Shown here: piece after piece, positions 1-8,395 of the stretch
Numbering within the stretch: the first letter of the stretch is position 1
How the letters are laid out: each line of letters begins with the position of its first letter
Origin: Bacteroidota bacterium
Lineage (GTDB): Bacteria > Bacteroidota > Bacteroidia > Chitinophagales > Chitinophagaceae
Direction: 5' to 3'
DNA: 36,102 bases
Assembly: GCA_029560415.1 (NCBI GenBank)
Contig: JAKQKY010000050.1
Location: forward strand, 1-36,102
Position numbers and translations under genes: made by a program
Notes under the pieces: generated by a model
What the model was told of the DNA's origin: nothing
The model's database searches: none
Seen by the model: the letters and a program-made list of their open reading frames with translations, nothing else

Positions 1-26
1 TCCTGGTATCTGTCCGATTCTCCCAT
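1..26 (-). CDS. 5' fragment of a gene running off the left edge
   Basis: An ATG on the minus strand at 26-24 opens a frame reading M-G-E-S-D-R-Y-Q before the window ends. It lies 54 nt past the stop of the rhomboid gene on the same strand, and a TAACTTTA stretch resembling a -7 box lies upstream in that gap. The position suggests a second gene of the same transcription unit, and a second rhomboid-like protein would be a reasonable guess. Eight codons are too few to assign a family. Confidence 0.45.
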
Positions 27-80
27 AATTAAATTCTTATCCTAAAGTTACAACGCAAAACATCAAAAGAAGGTTAACAA

Positions 81-770
81 TTAATAGAAGGTTTGTTTTT
101 TTGTTTTGTTCCAGTAAAGAACGATTAAAAAACCTGCCAACGCACCACCAACGTGGGCAAAATGGGCAATATTGTCGTTGGTTGTTTTTGAAATACCACC
201 AAATACATCCAGTGCAATAATGCCTAAAACAGCCCATTTAGCTTTTACCGGGAAAGGGATAGGCATGATGAACAATTCTGTATTGGGAAACAAGTAACCA
301 AAGGCGGCCAACACTCCCATGATAGCACCCGAAGCGCCAACGGTATAGCTTGCTCTTAAGATATTCTGATATTCTATCACCTGATCTAAATTGAGGTTCA
401 TGCCATCTATATGACGGTAATCGTATGCGTAAGATGCCAATTGGGTAACGGCAGCCACTACACCGCAAATGAGATAAAAGATCAAAAAACGTTTAGGTCC
501 CCAGGCTCTTTCAATCAAAGTGCCAAACATCCACAATGCCAGCATGTTGAATAACAGGTGAAAAAAACCACCATGCATGAACATATGGGTTATCAACTGG
601 TGAGGCTTAAACACATCGGATTTATAATGATGCAGGGCAAACAGGTCAGAAATCGTATTTACATTGCTGCCACCTCCAAATGCCACCTGGGCAAAATACA
701 CCAGTGCATTGATGATGATGAGATTTAAAACGATGGGAGTGGTGCGTTGAAAGCTATTGCCGTATGCCAT
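81..770 (-). CDS. Rhomboid-family intramembrane serine protease
   Basis: A 229-residue polytopic membrane protein that would cleave transmembrane substrates inside the inner membrane. The rhomboid signature is complete: a GASGA motif with nucleophile Ser147, the partner His206 in an H-x-x-G-x-x-x-G helix (AHVGGALAG), and the H71-x-x-x-N75 pair that forms the oxyanion hole. About six membrane segments are visible and the protein has no extra soluble domain, so it is the basic bacterial type. The start is the ATG at 770. A perfect TACCTTTG -7 box lies only 5 nt upstream, which implies an almost leaderless mRNA. The substrate cannot be predicted. A further gene probably follows on the same strand at the window edge. 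Confidence 0.93.
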   Translation of the reverse strand: MAYGNSFQRTTPIVLNLIIINALVYFAQVAFGGGSNVNTISDLFALHHYKSDVFKPHQLITHMFMHGGFFHLLFNMLALWMFGTLIERAWGPKRFLIFYLICGVVAAVTQLASYAYDYRHIDGMNLNLDQVIEYQNILRASYTVGASGAIMGVLAAFGYLFPNTELFIMPIPFPVKAKWAVLGIIALDVFGGISKTTNDNIAHFAHVGGALAGFLIVLYWNKTKKQTFY

Positions 771-774
771 AAAA

Positions 775-782
775 CAAAGGTA
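775..782 (-). promoter_or_regulatory. Candidate -7 box of the rhomboid gene
   Basis: The minus strand reads TACCTTTG, a perfect match to the Bacteroidota TAnnTTTG element. If its last G sits at -3, transcription would start near 772, two bases before the ATG. No TTTG or TTG is found at the usual spacing, so the call rests on one element only. Confidence 0.4.
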
Positions 783-916
783 TGCGTTAATGATTTATGT
801 AAGGATTTCCGTTCAACCATTTTACATTTTCTTTCACTACACTTTCGGCAGAGCCGACATTGCTTTTCTCTTCCGGGAAACATGTTCAAAAAATGAAATA
901 CAAAGGCTGCAAAAGT

Positions 917-2323
917 TTATTTCAATTTGAGCAGCACTACGCATTCTATATGATGGGTATGCGGGAACATGTCTACCGGCTGAACTTTCTCTACCGTATA
1001 TTTTTCCGACAGCAGTTGAAGGTCCCTTGCCTGGGTTGCCGTATTGCAACTCACATATACAATACGTGGGGCAGCCATGTCGAGAAGTTTTAATACCAGT
1101 TTTTCGTGCATGCCTGCCCGTGGAGGATCGGTGATGATGACATCGGGCCTTCCGTGTTCTGCAAAAAAATCATCGTTGCAGATCTTGATCACATCACCTG
1201 CAAAAAAATGAGCATGGTTAACGTTGTTATTGGCTGCATTCTTGCGGGCGTCTTCCACGGCATCTTCTATCACTTCCACCCCAATCACTTTTTTGGCCAG
1301 CTTACTTACAAAAATGCCGATGCTGCCGGTTCCGCAATACAGGTCATATACGATCTCGTTCCCGGTGAGCCCGGCGAAATCGCGGGTAACGGTATAGAGT
1401 TTTTCGGCTTGTTTGGTATTGGTTTGAAAGAATGATTTCGGGCTGATGATGAATTCAAAATCTTCGAGCTTCTCGGTTACAAATCCTTTCCCAAAATACA
1501 CCTGCGGCGTTAAGTCATAGATGCTATCGTTCCATTTCGGATTGATCGTATATAAAAGCGTTGTGATAGAGGGCACTTCTTTCAACAGGTGATCCAGCAA
1601 GGCTTTTCGGTCGTTCTCTTCTTCATAATTCAGGCAGATGTTTACCATCAGTTCGCCGGTGCTGCAATAACGGACGATGATATTTCGTAACCAACCCGAG
1701 TGTTCCCGGATATCATAAAAAGTATACTGTTGCTTTTTGGCAAAATCTCTTATGGTATTTCGGATGCTGTTATTTACATCATCCATCAGGTAGCATGTGT
1801 GAATGTCGATCACTTTGTCGAAAATGCGGGGAACATGGTAACCCAGGGCATCCTGCTGGGGAACGACACCGCTGTCGCTGATCTCGTCGGTGGTTAAAAA
1901 GCGTTTATTGCTAAACGTGAATTCCAGTTTATTTCGGTAATGAATGGTATCGGCCGATCCAATGATGGGCATGATGGGTGGGAGATCTACCTTGCCGATG
2001 CGTTTCAGGTTTTGTTCGGCTTCCTGTTGTTTGTATTGCAACTGCTTTTCGTAAGGCAGCATCTGCCATTTACAGCCTCCGCAAACTCCAAAGTGGCTGC
2101 AGAACGGGATGAGCCGGTCGGCCGCTGGTTGTGTAATGCGAATGGCCCTGCCTTCGGCCCAGTCTTTTTTGCTTTTGGTGATCTGCACATCGGCGTAATC
2201 GCCGGGGATGGCACCGGAAATGAAAATCACCTTTCCATCATGCCGGGCGATGGCCTTACCCTCCGCTGCATAATCGGTTACTTCAATATTTTCGAGTAAA
2301 ATATTCTTTTGTTTTTTCTTCAC
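917..2323 (-). CDS. rlmD: 23S rRNA (uracil-C5)-methyltransferase, RlmD type
   Basis: Class I SAM-dependent enzyme of the RumA/RlmD/TrmA family, predicted to make 5-methyluridine in 23S rRNA in the cytoplasm. The N-terminal ~60 residues look like a TRAM RNA-binding domain. Cysteines 75, 81 and 84 (C-x5-C-x-x-C) plus C176 fit the [4Fe-4S] ligand set of RlmD. The C-terminal Rossmann domain shows the SAM motif DLYCGTGSIG near 327, TDPPRAG near 398, and the catalytic cysteine in VSCNTATQ near 425. The start is a GTG at 2323, since no in-frame ATG precedes the conserved region. Length (468 residues) is normal. The gene stands alone between the rhomboid gene and a divergent thioredoxin gene. RlmCD-like relaxed specificity for two uridines is possible, so the exact target base is inferred. 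Confidence 0.9.
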   Translation of the reverse strand: MKKKQKNILLENIEVTDYAAEGKAIARHDGKVIFISGAIPGDYADVQITKSKKDWAEGRAIRITQPAADRLIPFCSHFGVCGGCKWQMLPYEKQLQYKQQEAEQNLKRIGKVDLPPIMPIIGSADTIHYRNKLEFTFSNKRFLTTDEISDSGVVPQQDALGYHVPRIFDKVIDIHTCYLMDDVNNSIRNTIRDFAKKQQYTFYDIREHSGWLRNIIVRYCSTGELMVNICLNYEEENDRKALLDHLLKEVPSITTLLYTINPKWNDSIYDLTPQVYFGKGFVTEKLEDFEFIISPKSFFQTNTKQAEKLYTVTRDFAGLTGNEIVYDLYCGTGSIGIFVSKLAKKVIGVEVIEDAVEDARKNAANNNVNHAHFFAGDVIKICNDDFFAEHGRPDVIITDPPRAGMHEKLVLKLLDMAAPRIVYVSCNTATQARDLQLLSEKYTVEKVQPVDMFPHTHHIECVVLLKLK

Positions 2324-2427
2324 GCCGGCAAAATTAACCTTTAAAAGGCGAATGTCGATTTGTTAACAATATGTAATTTTCAACCGGCTCTCATGGGTCA
2401 AACGACCTATTAACCATGGATTTTAAA

Positions 2428-2435
2428 TACATTTG
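2428..2435 (+). promoter_or_regulatory. Candidate -7 box for the thioredoxin/isomerase pair
   Basis: TACATTTG matches TAnnTTTG perfectly and predicts a start of transcription near 2438, about 15 nt before the ATG at 2453. No good -33 TTTG is seen at the expected spacing. Confidence 0.45.
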
Positions 2436-2452
2436 TTGACTTTTTATATTAT

Positions 2453-3892
2453 ATGAAGAAATCTTTATTTACCATCCTGTTTACCGTGTCTTTTGCAGTA
2501 GTAACCCTCGCACAGGGATACAAGGTCACGCTGCAAACACCCAGTTACCAGTCGGGAATCGCTTACCTCACCTATCACATGGGTAAGAATCTGAATATTG
2601 AAGATTCGGCTGCCATCAATAACCAGGGGATTGCCGTGTTTAAGAATAACAGGACCCTCCCGGGAGGAATTTACTCAATCGTATTTCCGGGCAAAAGCAT
2701 CACGGCCGATTTTTTCATCGATAAAGAACAGCAGATCAGCATCAAGGCAGATACCAGCAACCTGAAGAATATGGTTGTTACCGGCTCGAAGGAGAATATT
2801 CTTTTTCAGCAATACCAGAAATTCGTTTCGGAGAAAGGGACCCTGATGCAAAAAGAAAGGATGGCTTACAATGCGGCAACTACCAAACAGGACTCCACCC
2901 TTCACGAAGAAAATTACAACAAGTATAATAAGGAACTCAACGATTACAGGGCCAGCATCACCAGGGATCATCCTCAATCCATGATGGCAGCATTGTTAAG
3001 TGCAATGAAAGAGCCTCCATACATCAGCAAGATCCCGGTAACCCGCCAGGATTCAGTTGATAATTATAATTATTATAAGGCACACTACTGGGATGGTATA
3101 ACGTTTATGGATGAACGAATTATTCGTACACCGTTCTTCCTTCCAAAGCTGGAAAGATATTACCGTGAAGTAATGCCCCAGGCAGCCGACAGCATCATCA
3201 AAGACGCAGATTATAAACTGCTCCTGGCCCGCACGGCACCAGAGATGTATAAATTCCTGTTGAACTGGCTTACTGATGAATACCTGAATCCGAAGTACAT
3301 GGGGCAGGATGCCATTTTCGTGCACCTGTTTGAAAAATACCATAGCAAGGGATTAAGCAAATGGCTCAACGAAAAGCAAATGGAAACGATCACCAGGAGA
3401 GCTTACATGCAAATGGCCAACCTGATCGGTGAAAAAGCGGCAAATCTTGAACTCATAGATTCTACCGGGAAACCGACAGCACTATATGACCTGAAAGCAA
3501 ATTTTACTATCGTGATTTTCTGGGACCCTAATTGCGGGCATTGTAAAGAAGAAATTCCCAGGATCGATTCTATTTACCGGGCAACATGGAAAAAAGATGG
3601 TGTAAAAATTTATGCGGTACTGTCGGAAAACGAAAAACCGGCCTGGGTAAAATACATCAAAGAACACAACCTTGGCGACTGGACACACGTTTACCAGACC
3701 AAAGAAATGGAGAAGGCAGAGACCGAAGCACAAAAGCCCGGCTTCCGCCAGTTGTATGATGTAACGCAAACGCCTACCCTATACCTGCTGGATAAGGAAA
3801 AAAGGATCATTGGCAAAAAATTAAGTTGGAAACAACTTGATGAATTCCTGCAGGTGAAAATCAAGAATAACAAGGATAACCCAAAACCATAA
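2453..3892 (+). CDS. TlpA-like periplasmic thiol-disulfide oxidoreductase
   Basis: A 479-residue exported protein. Residues 1-20 form a signal peptide ending at a typical A-Q junction. Residues ~22-105 resemble the DUF4369-type beta domain common in Bacteroidota redox proteins, and ~110-325 form a helical middle region like DUF5106. Residues ~328-475 are a thioredoxin-fold (AhpC/TSA-Redoxin) domain with the active site WDPNCGHC (Cys361, Cys364) and a likely cis-proline in the TQTPTLYL motif. The CGHC dipeptide is that of protein disulfide isomerases, which fits an oxidising, isomerising or reducing role in the periplasm; the direction cannot be read from sequence. It lies 12 nt upstream of the parvulin gene on the same strand, so the two probably form a small envelope protein-folding operon. 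Confidence 0.87.
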   Translation: MKKSLFTILFTVSFAVVTLAQGYKVTLQTPSYQSGIAYLTYHMGKNLNIEDSAAINNQGIAVFKNNRTLPGGIYSIVFPGKSITADFFIDKEQQISIKADTSNLKNMVVTGSKENILFQQYQKFVSEKGTLMQKERMAYNAATTKQDSTLHEENYNKYNKELNDYRASITRDHPQSMMAALLSAMKEPPYISKIPVTRQDSVDNYNYYKAHYWDGITFMDERIIRTPFFLPKLERYYREVMPQAADSIIKDADYKLLLARTAPEMYKFLLNWLTDEYLNPKYMGQDAIFVHLFEKYHSKGLSKWLNEKQMETITRRAYMQMANLIGEKAANLELIDSTGKPTALYDLKANFTIVIFWDPNCGHCKEEIPRIDSIYRATWKKDGVKIYAVLSENEKPAWVKYIKEHNLGDWTHVYQTKEMEKAETEAQKPGFRQLYDVTQTPTLYLLDKEKRIIGKKLSWKQLDEFLQVKIKNNKDNPKP

Positions 3893-3904
3893 ACGAACTT
3901 TTTC

Positions 3905-5815
3905 ATGAAGAAAATTTACCTGTTGTTCGCAATGGCCTGCGGATCATTGGCCGTACATGCGCAGACCCTCATCAGCTATGGTAACAACACTGTAAGCAAG
4001 GATGAATTTCTAAGGGCATATAATAAGAATAAAACGACCGTAACTGACCGGGAGAAAGCCATCCGAGAATACATTGAGCTCTACAGCAACTTCAAATTAA
4101 AAGTAAAGGCTGCAGAACAACGCAGGTTTGATACGTTGCCGCAACTGCTCACCGATATTGAAAACTTCCGCAAGCAGGTAGAAGAGAATTACATGAGTGA
4201 TGAAAAAGGCATGAACGATCTCATGAGCCAGGCTTTTGAAAGGAGCCAGGTTGACCGGCATGTATTGCATTTTTCCGTGCCCATCGATCCTACAGCCAAT
4301 CCCATCGATACAATGAAAATGTACGATGCCATCCAGGCGGCATATTCCACGTTGCAAGCCGGGGGCACTTCGGTTCAAAACAGCCTGGTAAAATCCGGCG
4401 ACCTGGGATTCGTAACCGTGTTTACTTTGCCATACGAATATGAAAATATTGTTTATTCACTTAAACCAGGAGAAACGAGTAAGCCTTACCGTTCTGCTTC
4501 GGCATGGCATATTTTTAAAATTTCCGAACAACGCAAATCGGCCGGTAAATGGAAAATTGCACAGATCCTTTTTTCTTTTCAACCTGATGCAGATGCTTCA
4601 GAAAAAGCATCCCTGCAACGCCTCGCCGATTCGGTGTATAACCTGGTGAAAGCCGGCGCTGCGTTCGGCGATATGGCCAGGGATTACAGCAATGATAAAC
4701 TCACTTTCATGACAGGAGGTGAAATGGCTGAATTTGGAACAGGCAAGTTCGATTATGCGTTCGAGAAAGAAGTGTTCAAACTTGCCAAAGATGGTGATGT
4801 ATCCCGTCCATTTACAACATCCTTCGGCATACATATCGTAAAACGTCTGGGCTTCACGCCAACCCCTACAGATAAAAATGACAATTCGCTGCAGTTCGAT
4901 CTTCGACAGAAAACCATGCAGGATTCACGCATCAGCAGTGCGAAAGAGAAATTTGCAAAGGATATCATTTCAAAGATCGGGTTTAAAAAAGAAGCGTCGG
5001 TTAAAGAAGCCGACCTATTGCGCTTTGCCGATTCAGCTATGATCAACCCCGACCCTGAGCATATTCAAAAATTACCCATCTATAACAAAACCATTATCCG
5101 TTTTAGTAAGGGAGATGTAAAAGGATCTGACTGGTTGAAATTTGTAAAGGAGTATAAAGAAAATTATTCCCAATATAAAGGAGAACCAAATGTGGAGTTG
5201 TGGAGTAAATACCAAACCATTGCTTCACTTGAATATTATAAAAAGCATTTAGAAGAATACAATGAAGATTTCAGGTTCCAGATGCTCGAGTTTAAAGAAG
5301 GCAATATGCTTTTTGAGATCATGGAAAAAAATGTATGGTCAAAGGCTTCCGGCGACAGTATCGGTCTCTTGAAGTATTACAATGCCAATAAAGAAAATTA
5401 CAAATGGGCAGCCAGTGCCGATGTGCTCATCTTTAACGCAGTGAATGAAAAGGCAGCACAGGATGCAATGGCGGCCCTGCAGGATGAAAAATCCTGGCGA
5501 GCCATCCTGGAAAATGCCAATGGCGAATTACAGGCAGATAGCGGCCGGTACGAACTGGAACAACTTACCGGTAGCAGCACTGCAACGCCGCAAAAAAATT
5601 CCTTTTCTGCCATCACAAAAAATGCAGATGGCACAGCGATGTTCATTAAATACCTGAACCTCTATGAAGCAAACCAGCAACGTAATTTTGAAGATGCAAG
5701 GGGATTGGTGATAAACGATTATCAACTGGTGCTGGAAAAAGAATGGTTACAGGAACTGCGTAAAAAATACCCGGTGAAAGTAAATGAGGCTGTATTAAAG
5801 ACGATTTTTAAATAA
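3905..5815 (+). CDS. Periplasmic parvulin-type peptidyl-prolyl isomerase
   Basis: A 636-residue exported chaperone/isomerase of the SurA/PpiC class. Residues 1-19 are a signal peptide. Residues ~25-110 are helical and SurA-N-like, including the conserved segment around NFKLKVKAAEQ. Two rotamase regions follow, at ~115-210 and ~215-317. The second carries the better motif (GGEMAEFGTGKF and a final FGIHIVKRLG). The first is divergent and may serve in binding rather than catalysis. The remaining ~320 residues are helix-rich without a recognised domain and make this protein longer than SurA. It probably assists folding of outer-membrane or secreted proteins. It is co-oriented with the thioredoxin gene 12 nt upstream, and a hairpin terminator follows its stop. 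Confidence 0.88.
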   Translation: MKKIYLLFAMACGSLAVHAQTLISYGNNTVSKDEFLRAYNKNKTTVTDREKAIREYIELYSNFKLKVKAAEQRRFDTLPQLLTDIENFRKQVEENYMSDEKGMNDLMSQAFERSQVDRHVLHFSVPIDPTANPIDTMKMYDAIQAAYSTLQAGGTSVQNSLVKSGDLGFVTVFTLPYEYENIVYSLKPGETSKPYRSASAWHIFKISEQRKSAGKWKIAQILFSFQPDADASEKASLQRLADSVYNLVKAGAAFGDMARDYSNDKLTFMTGGEMAEFGTGKFDYAFEKEVFKLAKDGDVSRPFTTSFGIHIVKRLGFTPTPTDKNDNSLQFDLRQKTMQDSRISSAKEKFAKDIISKIGFKKEASVKEADLLRFADSAMINPDPEHIQKLPIYNKTIIRFSKGDVKGSDWLKFVKEYKENYSQYKGEPNVELWSKYQTIASLEYYKKHLEEYNEDFRFQMLEFKEGNMLFEIMEKNVWSKASGDSIGLLKYYNANKENYKWAASADVLIFNAVNEKAAQDAMAALQDEKSWRAILENANGELQADSGRYELEQLTGSSTATPQKNSFSAITKNADGTAMFIKYLNLYEANQQRNFEDARGLVINDYQLVLEKEWLQELRKKYPVKVNEAVLKTIFK

Positions 5816-5840
5816 ATTAATAATTAGTAATTAATAATTA

Positions 5841-5870
5841 AAAAGGCTTTCGATTCGAAAGCCTTTTTAA
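5841..5870. terminator. Bidirectional hairpin terminator
   Basis: AAAAGGCTTTCG (5841-5852) pairs with CGAAAGCCTTTT (5856-5867) around a 3-nt loop. A and T runs flank both sides, so it can end the parvulin transcript (plus) and the metF transcript (minus), which converge here. The 25 nt before it are AT-rich with a repeated TAATTA pattern. Confidence 0.9.
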
Positions 5871-5871
5871 T

Positions 5872-6825
5872 TTATACAAGTTCTTTAACCACGTTGGCAA
5901 CAATATGTGGCCGGCCCAATGTGTAGTAATGCAACACAGGCACACCCGCTTTTTTTAATTCTTTTGACTGCTGTAACATCCATTCGGTGCCAACCTTTTC
6001 TACATCAAGGTCGGTTTTGCAACGGGCCATCTCATCCGACAGGGAAGTTGGCAGATCGATGTGAAATGTTTTTGGCAAAACAGTAAGTTGTTTGCGGGTA
6101 TACACGGGTTTTAATCCCGGAATGATAGGGACTGTAATTCCTATTTCCCGGCAGGCATTTACAAAAGCAAAATATTTGGCATTATCGAAGAACATCTGGG
6201 TTACAATATAATCTGCGCCTGCGTCAACTTTTGCTTTCAAGTATTTGAGATCGCTTTCCATATTGGGCGCTTCAAAATGTTTCTCGGGGTAACCGGCAAC
6301 CCCAATGCAGAATTTTGTTTGTGATGTGTTCTTCAGGTCTTCTTCCAGGTAGATGCCGGCATTGAGGTTGCGTACCTGTTTCAACAGGTCGATCGCATAT
6401 TGATGACCGCCCGGCTCTGGTTCAAAACCACTCTCATTTTTAGCAGCATCGCCCCGCAACACGAGCACATTGTCGATTCCAAGGTAATTAAGGTTAATCA
6501 GGGCATCCTCAGTTTCATTGATTCCGAAACCACCGCAGATCAGGTGGGGTACGGTATCTACATTGTATTTATTCATGATCGAAGCACAGATCGATTCGGT
6601 GCCCGGCCTTTTACGAACCACTACTTTTTCAAATGTGCCATCAGATTTTTTCTTGAATACATGTTCACTGCGATGATAGGTAACATTGATAAAAGATGGT
6701 TTGAATTCCATCAAGGGATCGAGGTGGTTATACAGCGATTGAATGCCTTTTCCTTTTAAAGGAGGCAATATTTCAAAAGAGATAAGGGTACCCGACGATT
6801 GATTGATATGATCTATTACTTTCAT
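5872..6825 (-). CDS. metF: 5,10-methylenetetrahydrofolate reductase
   Basis: A cytoplasmic flavoenzyme that reduces methylene-THF to methyl-THF for methionine synthesis. The 317-residue length matches the single-domain bacterial TIM-barrel form. Recognisable family segments are SFEILPP with the catalytic Glu18, the VTYH segment near 49, HLICGG near 94, the LRGDAAKN loop near 122 for FAD binding, GVAGYPEKH near 178, and the TQMFFDN segment near 212 followed by PIIPGLKP. It is a single gene facing the plus-strand parvulin gene, with which it shares a bidirectional terminator. No SAM or cobalamin riboswitch is apparent in the short space upstream of the ATG at 6825. Confidence 0.96.
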   Translation of the reverse strand: MKVIDHINQSSGTLISFEILPPLKGKGIQSLYNHLDPLMEFKPSFINVTYHRSEHVFKKKSDGTFEKVVVRKRPGTESICASIMNKYNVDTVPHLICGGFGINETEDALINLNYLGIDNVLVLRGDAAKNESGFEPEPGGHQYAIDLLKQVRNLNAGIYLEEDLKNTSQTKFCIGVAGYPEKHFEAPNMESDLKYLKAKVDAGADYIVTQMFFDNAKYFAFVNACREIGITVPIIPGLKPVYTRKQLTVLPKTFHIDLPTSLSDEMARCKTDLDVEKVGTEWMLQQSKELKKAGVPVLHYYTLGRPHIVANVVKELV

Positions 6826-6860
6826 ATTTGCTAAATAGCGGTAAAGATAAAGCCAAAATG

Positions 6861-6891
6861 AAAAAAACCTTGTGTTTGTGGCACAAGGTTT
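6861..6891 (-). terminator. Intrinsic terminator of the barrel/lipoprotein genes
   Basis: AAACCTTGTG (6865-6874) pairs with CACAAGGTTT (6882-6891) around a 7-nt loop. Read on the minus strand, the stem is followed by a run of T at 6867-6861. It sits between the lipoprotein stop and the metF start, so it ends the transcript that comes from the lipoprotein gene. Confidence 0.85.
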
Positions 6892-6919
6892 ATGATTTAT
6901 TGATAAAAATTCCTATGTT

Positions 6920-7657
6920 TTATAGAGTTCGCCTCCCTGTTACGGTAACAGTTGAGTTATTACTGTCTACAAAACTGCCGTTTAACTGGTCGAGATTTAA
7001 TGTACCCACCACAATTGGACCTGCACCAGATTGCATGGTCAGTTGGTTGTTACTTACGGTTCCGTCGATGTCATCGTCATCGGTCACATCACCGCCTGTA
7101 ATACGGGCTACACCACCCCAGATCCCTGCGGATCTCAGGATAATGATATTAAAAGTACCGGTTTCAGGTAGTGTGGTAGAATAGGTTCCTTCAAAACACT
7201 CTACCAGGTTGGAAGAGGTTTCTTTTACAACTGCTAATGTAGCAGAAGGATGACCCGGAATATTCGATGAAGTAATCGTAGGTGTTCCACCACTTAAATC
7301 CACTGAAAAATTGATGGTCACCGGTGAACCATTTAAGATGCCGGTAAAATCAGCAACATAAGGTTGTCCGGCTACCCAGGCAACTGAAGAAGTAAGATTT
7401 ACTGTTACTCCATCTAATACCATTACAGCTGTAATGGTTGTACCGTTGTTGGCGATATCGAACATGATCGTTCCGGATGAACCCAGCACGATGCCTTTAT
7501 AAATTCCTTTGCTGCTGCCATCATTGGCTGCCAGTGCATCGGGGGTAGTTGCGCAGGTTGTGCAGGTATAACCAGGAATAACAGGGTCTTTATCTTTTTT
7601 GCACGCTGAAAAACTGATTATCACGGTCAGGGCTAAAAGCCATTGTATTTTATTCAT
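6920..7657 (-). CDS. Putative lipoprotein of unknown function
   Basis: A 245-residue protein with a clear lipoprotein signal: a hydrophobic stretch ending in SFSAC (lipid-carrying Cys19), then KKDKDP. A charged rather than Ser/Gly segment after the cysteine is common in Bacteroidota. A CTTC motif follows at about residue 32. The rest is rich in Gly, Thr, Val and Asn and looks all-beta, with two related-looking halves (the GIYKGIVLGSSG region and the GTYSTTLPETG region). The start at 7657 was preferred over an in-frame ATG at 7735 because only it places the signal peptide at the N-terminus and avoids overlap with the upstream gene. It lies 31 nt downstream of the barrel gene and probably shares its transcript. 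No family was recognised. Confidence 0.82.
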   Translation of the reverse strand: MNKIQWLLALTVIISFSACKKDKDPVIPGYTCTTCATTPDALAANDGSSKGIYKGIVLGSSGTIMFDIANNGTTITAVMVLDGVTVNLTSSVAWVAGQPYVADFTGILNGSPVTINFSVDLSGGTPTITSSNIPGHPSATLAVVKETSSNLVECFEGTYSTTLPETGTFNIIILRSAGIWGGVARITGGDVTDDDDIDGTVSNNQLTMQSGAGPIVVGTLNLDQLNGSFVDSNNSTVTVTGRRTL

Positions 7658-7688
7658 TTTTTTTGTTTTATGCTTATTAGTAATATGA

Positions 7689-8252
7689 TTATCCTTTGCG
7701 GCCACCGCCAATGCAGGCGCCGAGTTTAACACCAAAGTAACCAGCCTTATCGGCTACAAAATTATATTCCAAACCAAACCGCAGGTGACCATATTCGAAA
7801 CCTGTACGGGCCATGAAACCAAATTTGTTGCTGGTAGGAATGTCGGCTGCAGTATTGATATTGCTGTTGGCGTCCACGCTGGCTAATGTGAAAAGACCAG
7901 CACCTACTCCGCCAAACGGCCTGAATTTATTGTTGTTGAAATAATAATCGCCTGTTAGCAGGTAAGATCCATTGCCTTTAGCTTTGCTGTCGTCGCCCAC
8001 ACGATCTATCTTAACGGTAACGGCTACCTCCATACGCAAACCAACAGACAGCTGGTCCATCAGGGCGTATTTAGGTTCAATGGCAAACAAAGCTCCGCCA
8101 TCTGTTCCACTGCCTTGTGGTTTCGCATAGCCTGCACTTACGTCTACTTTGAATTTTTTAAATACCTGTGTTGATTTTTCATCGTCTTTCTGCGCCTGGC
8201 TAACCAGGGTAAACACAAGGAATAGGGGTAGTAACATTGTTTTTTTCATCAT
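7689..8252 (-). CDS. Small outer-membrane beta-barrel protein
   Basis: A 187-residue protein with a signal peptide (MMKKTMLL to about residue 21) and alternating amphipathic strands of the OmpA/OmpW-like eight-stranded type, such as KVDVSAGYAKPQG, SVGLRMEVAVTV, FRPFGGVGAGLF and LRFGLEYNFVADKAGYFGVKLG. It probably sits in the outer membrane; a transport or binding role cannot be assigned. It precedes the lipoprotein gene by 31 nt and follows the response-regulator gene by 143 nt. Its upstream region carries one copy of the repeated element also found upstream of the response regulator, so it is the most likely direct target of that regulator. Confidence 0.8.
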   Translation of the reverse strand: MMKKTMLLPLFLVFTLVSQAQKDDEKSTQVFKKFKVDVSAGYAKPQGSGTDGGALFAIEPKYALMDQLSVGLRMEVAVTVKIDRVGDDSKAKGNGSYLLTGDYYFNNNKFRPFGGVGAGLFTLASVDANSNINTAADIPTSNKFGFMARTGFEYGHLRFGLEYNFVADKAGYFGVKLGACIGGGRKG

Positions 8253-8293
8253 ACAATTTTTAGTGATTGTTAGCAGTTGGTATTAATATAGCA

Positions 8294-8323
8294 CAAAGTA
8301 CCAACCTATGTCAGCCGGTACAA
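8294..8323 (-). promoter_or_regulatory. Candidate promoter of the barrel/lipoprotein pair
   Basis: Minus strand: TTG (8323-8321), 19 nt, then GTACTTTG (8301-8294), an imperfect TAnnTTTG box. Transcription would begin near 8291, 39 nt before the ATG at 8252. The -33 TTG is embedded in the shared element at 8312-8339. Confidence 0.4.
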
Positions 8324-8339
8324 TGTGAAAAAAGTAGTA
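8312..8339 (-). promoter_or_regulatory. Shared regulatory element, copy B
   Basis: Plus strand: CAGCCGG, TAC, AATGTGAAA, AA, AGTAGTA. The three outer blocks (7, 9 and 7 bases) are identical to copy A at 9123-9148; only the two spacers differ (3 versus 1 base, and AA versus TT). It lies 60 bases upstream of the barrel gene and overlaps the candidate -33 element, where NarL/LuxR-type regulators often bind. See the finding for the hypothesis. Confidence 0.6.
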
Positions 8340-8395
8340 ATGTGATGATATTTTAGCCTGTTGTCGGCTATTCGTTTGCGTTGGATGGGCAATTA

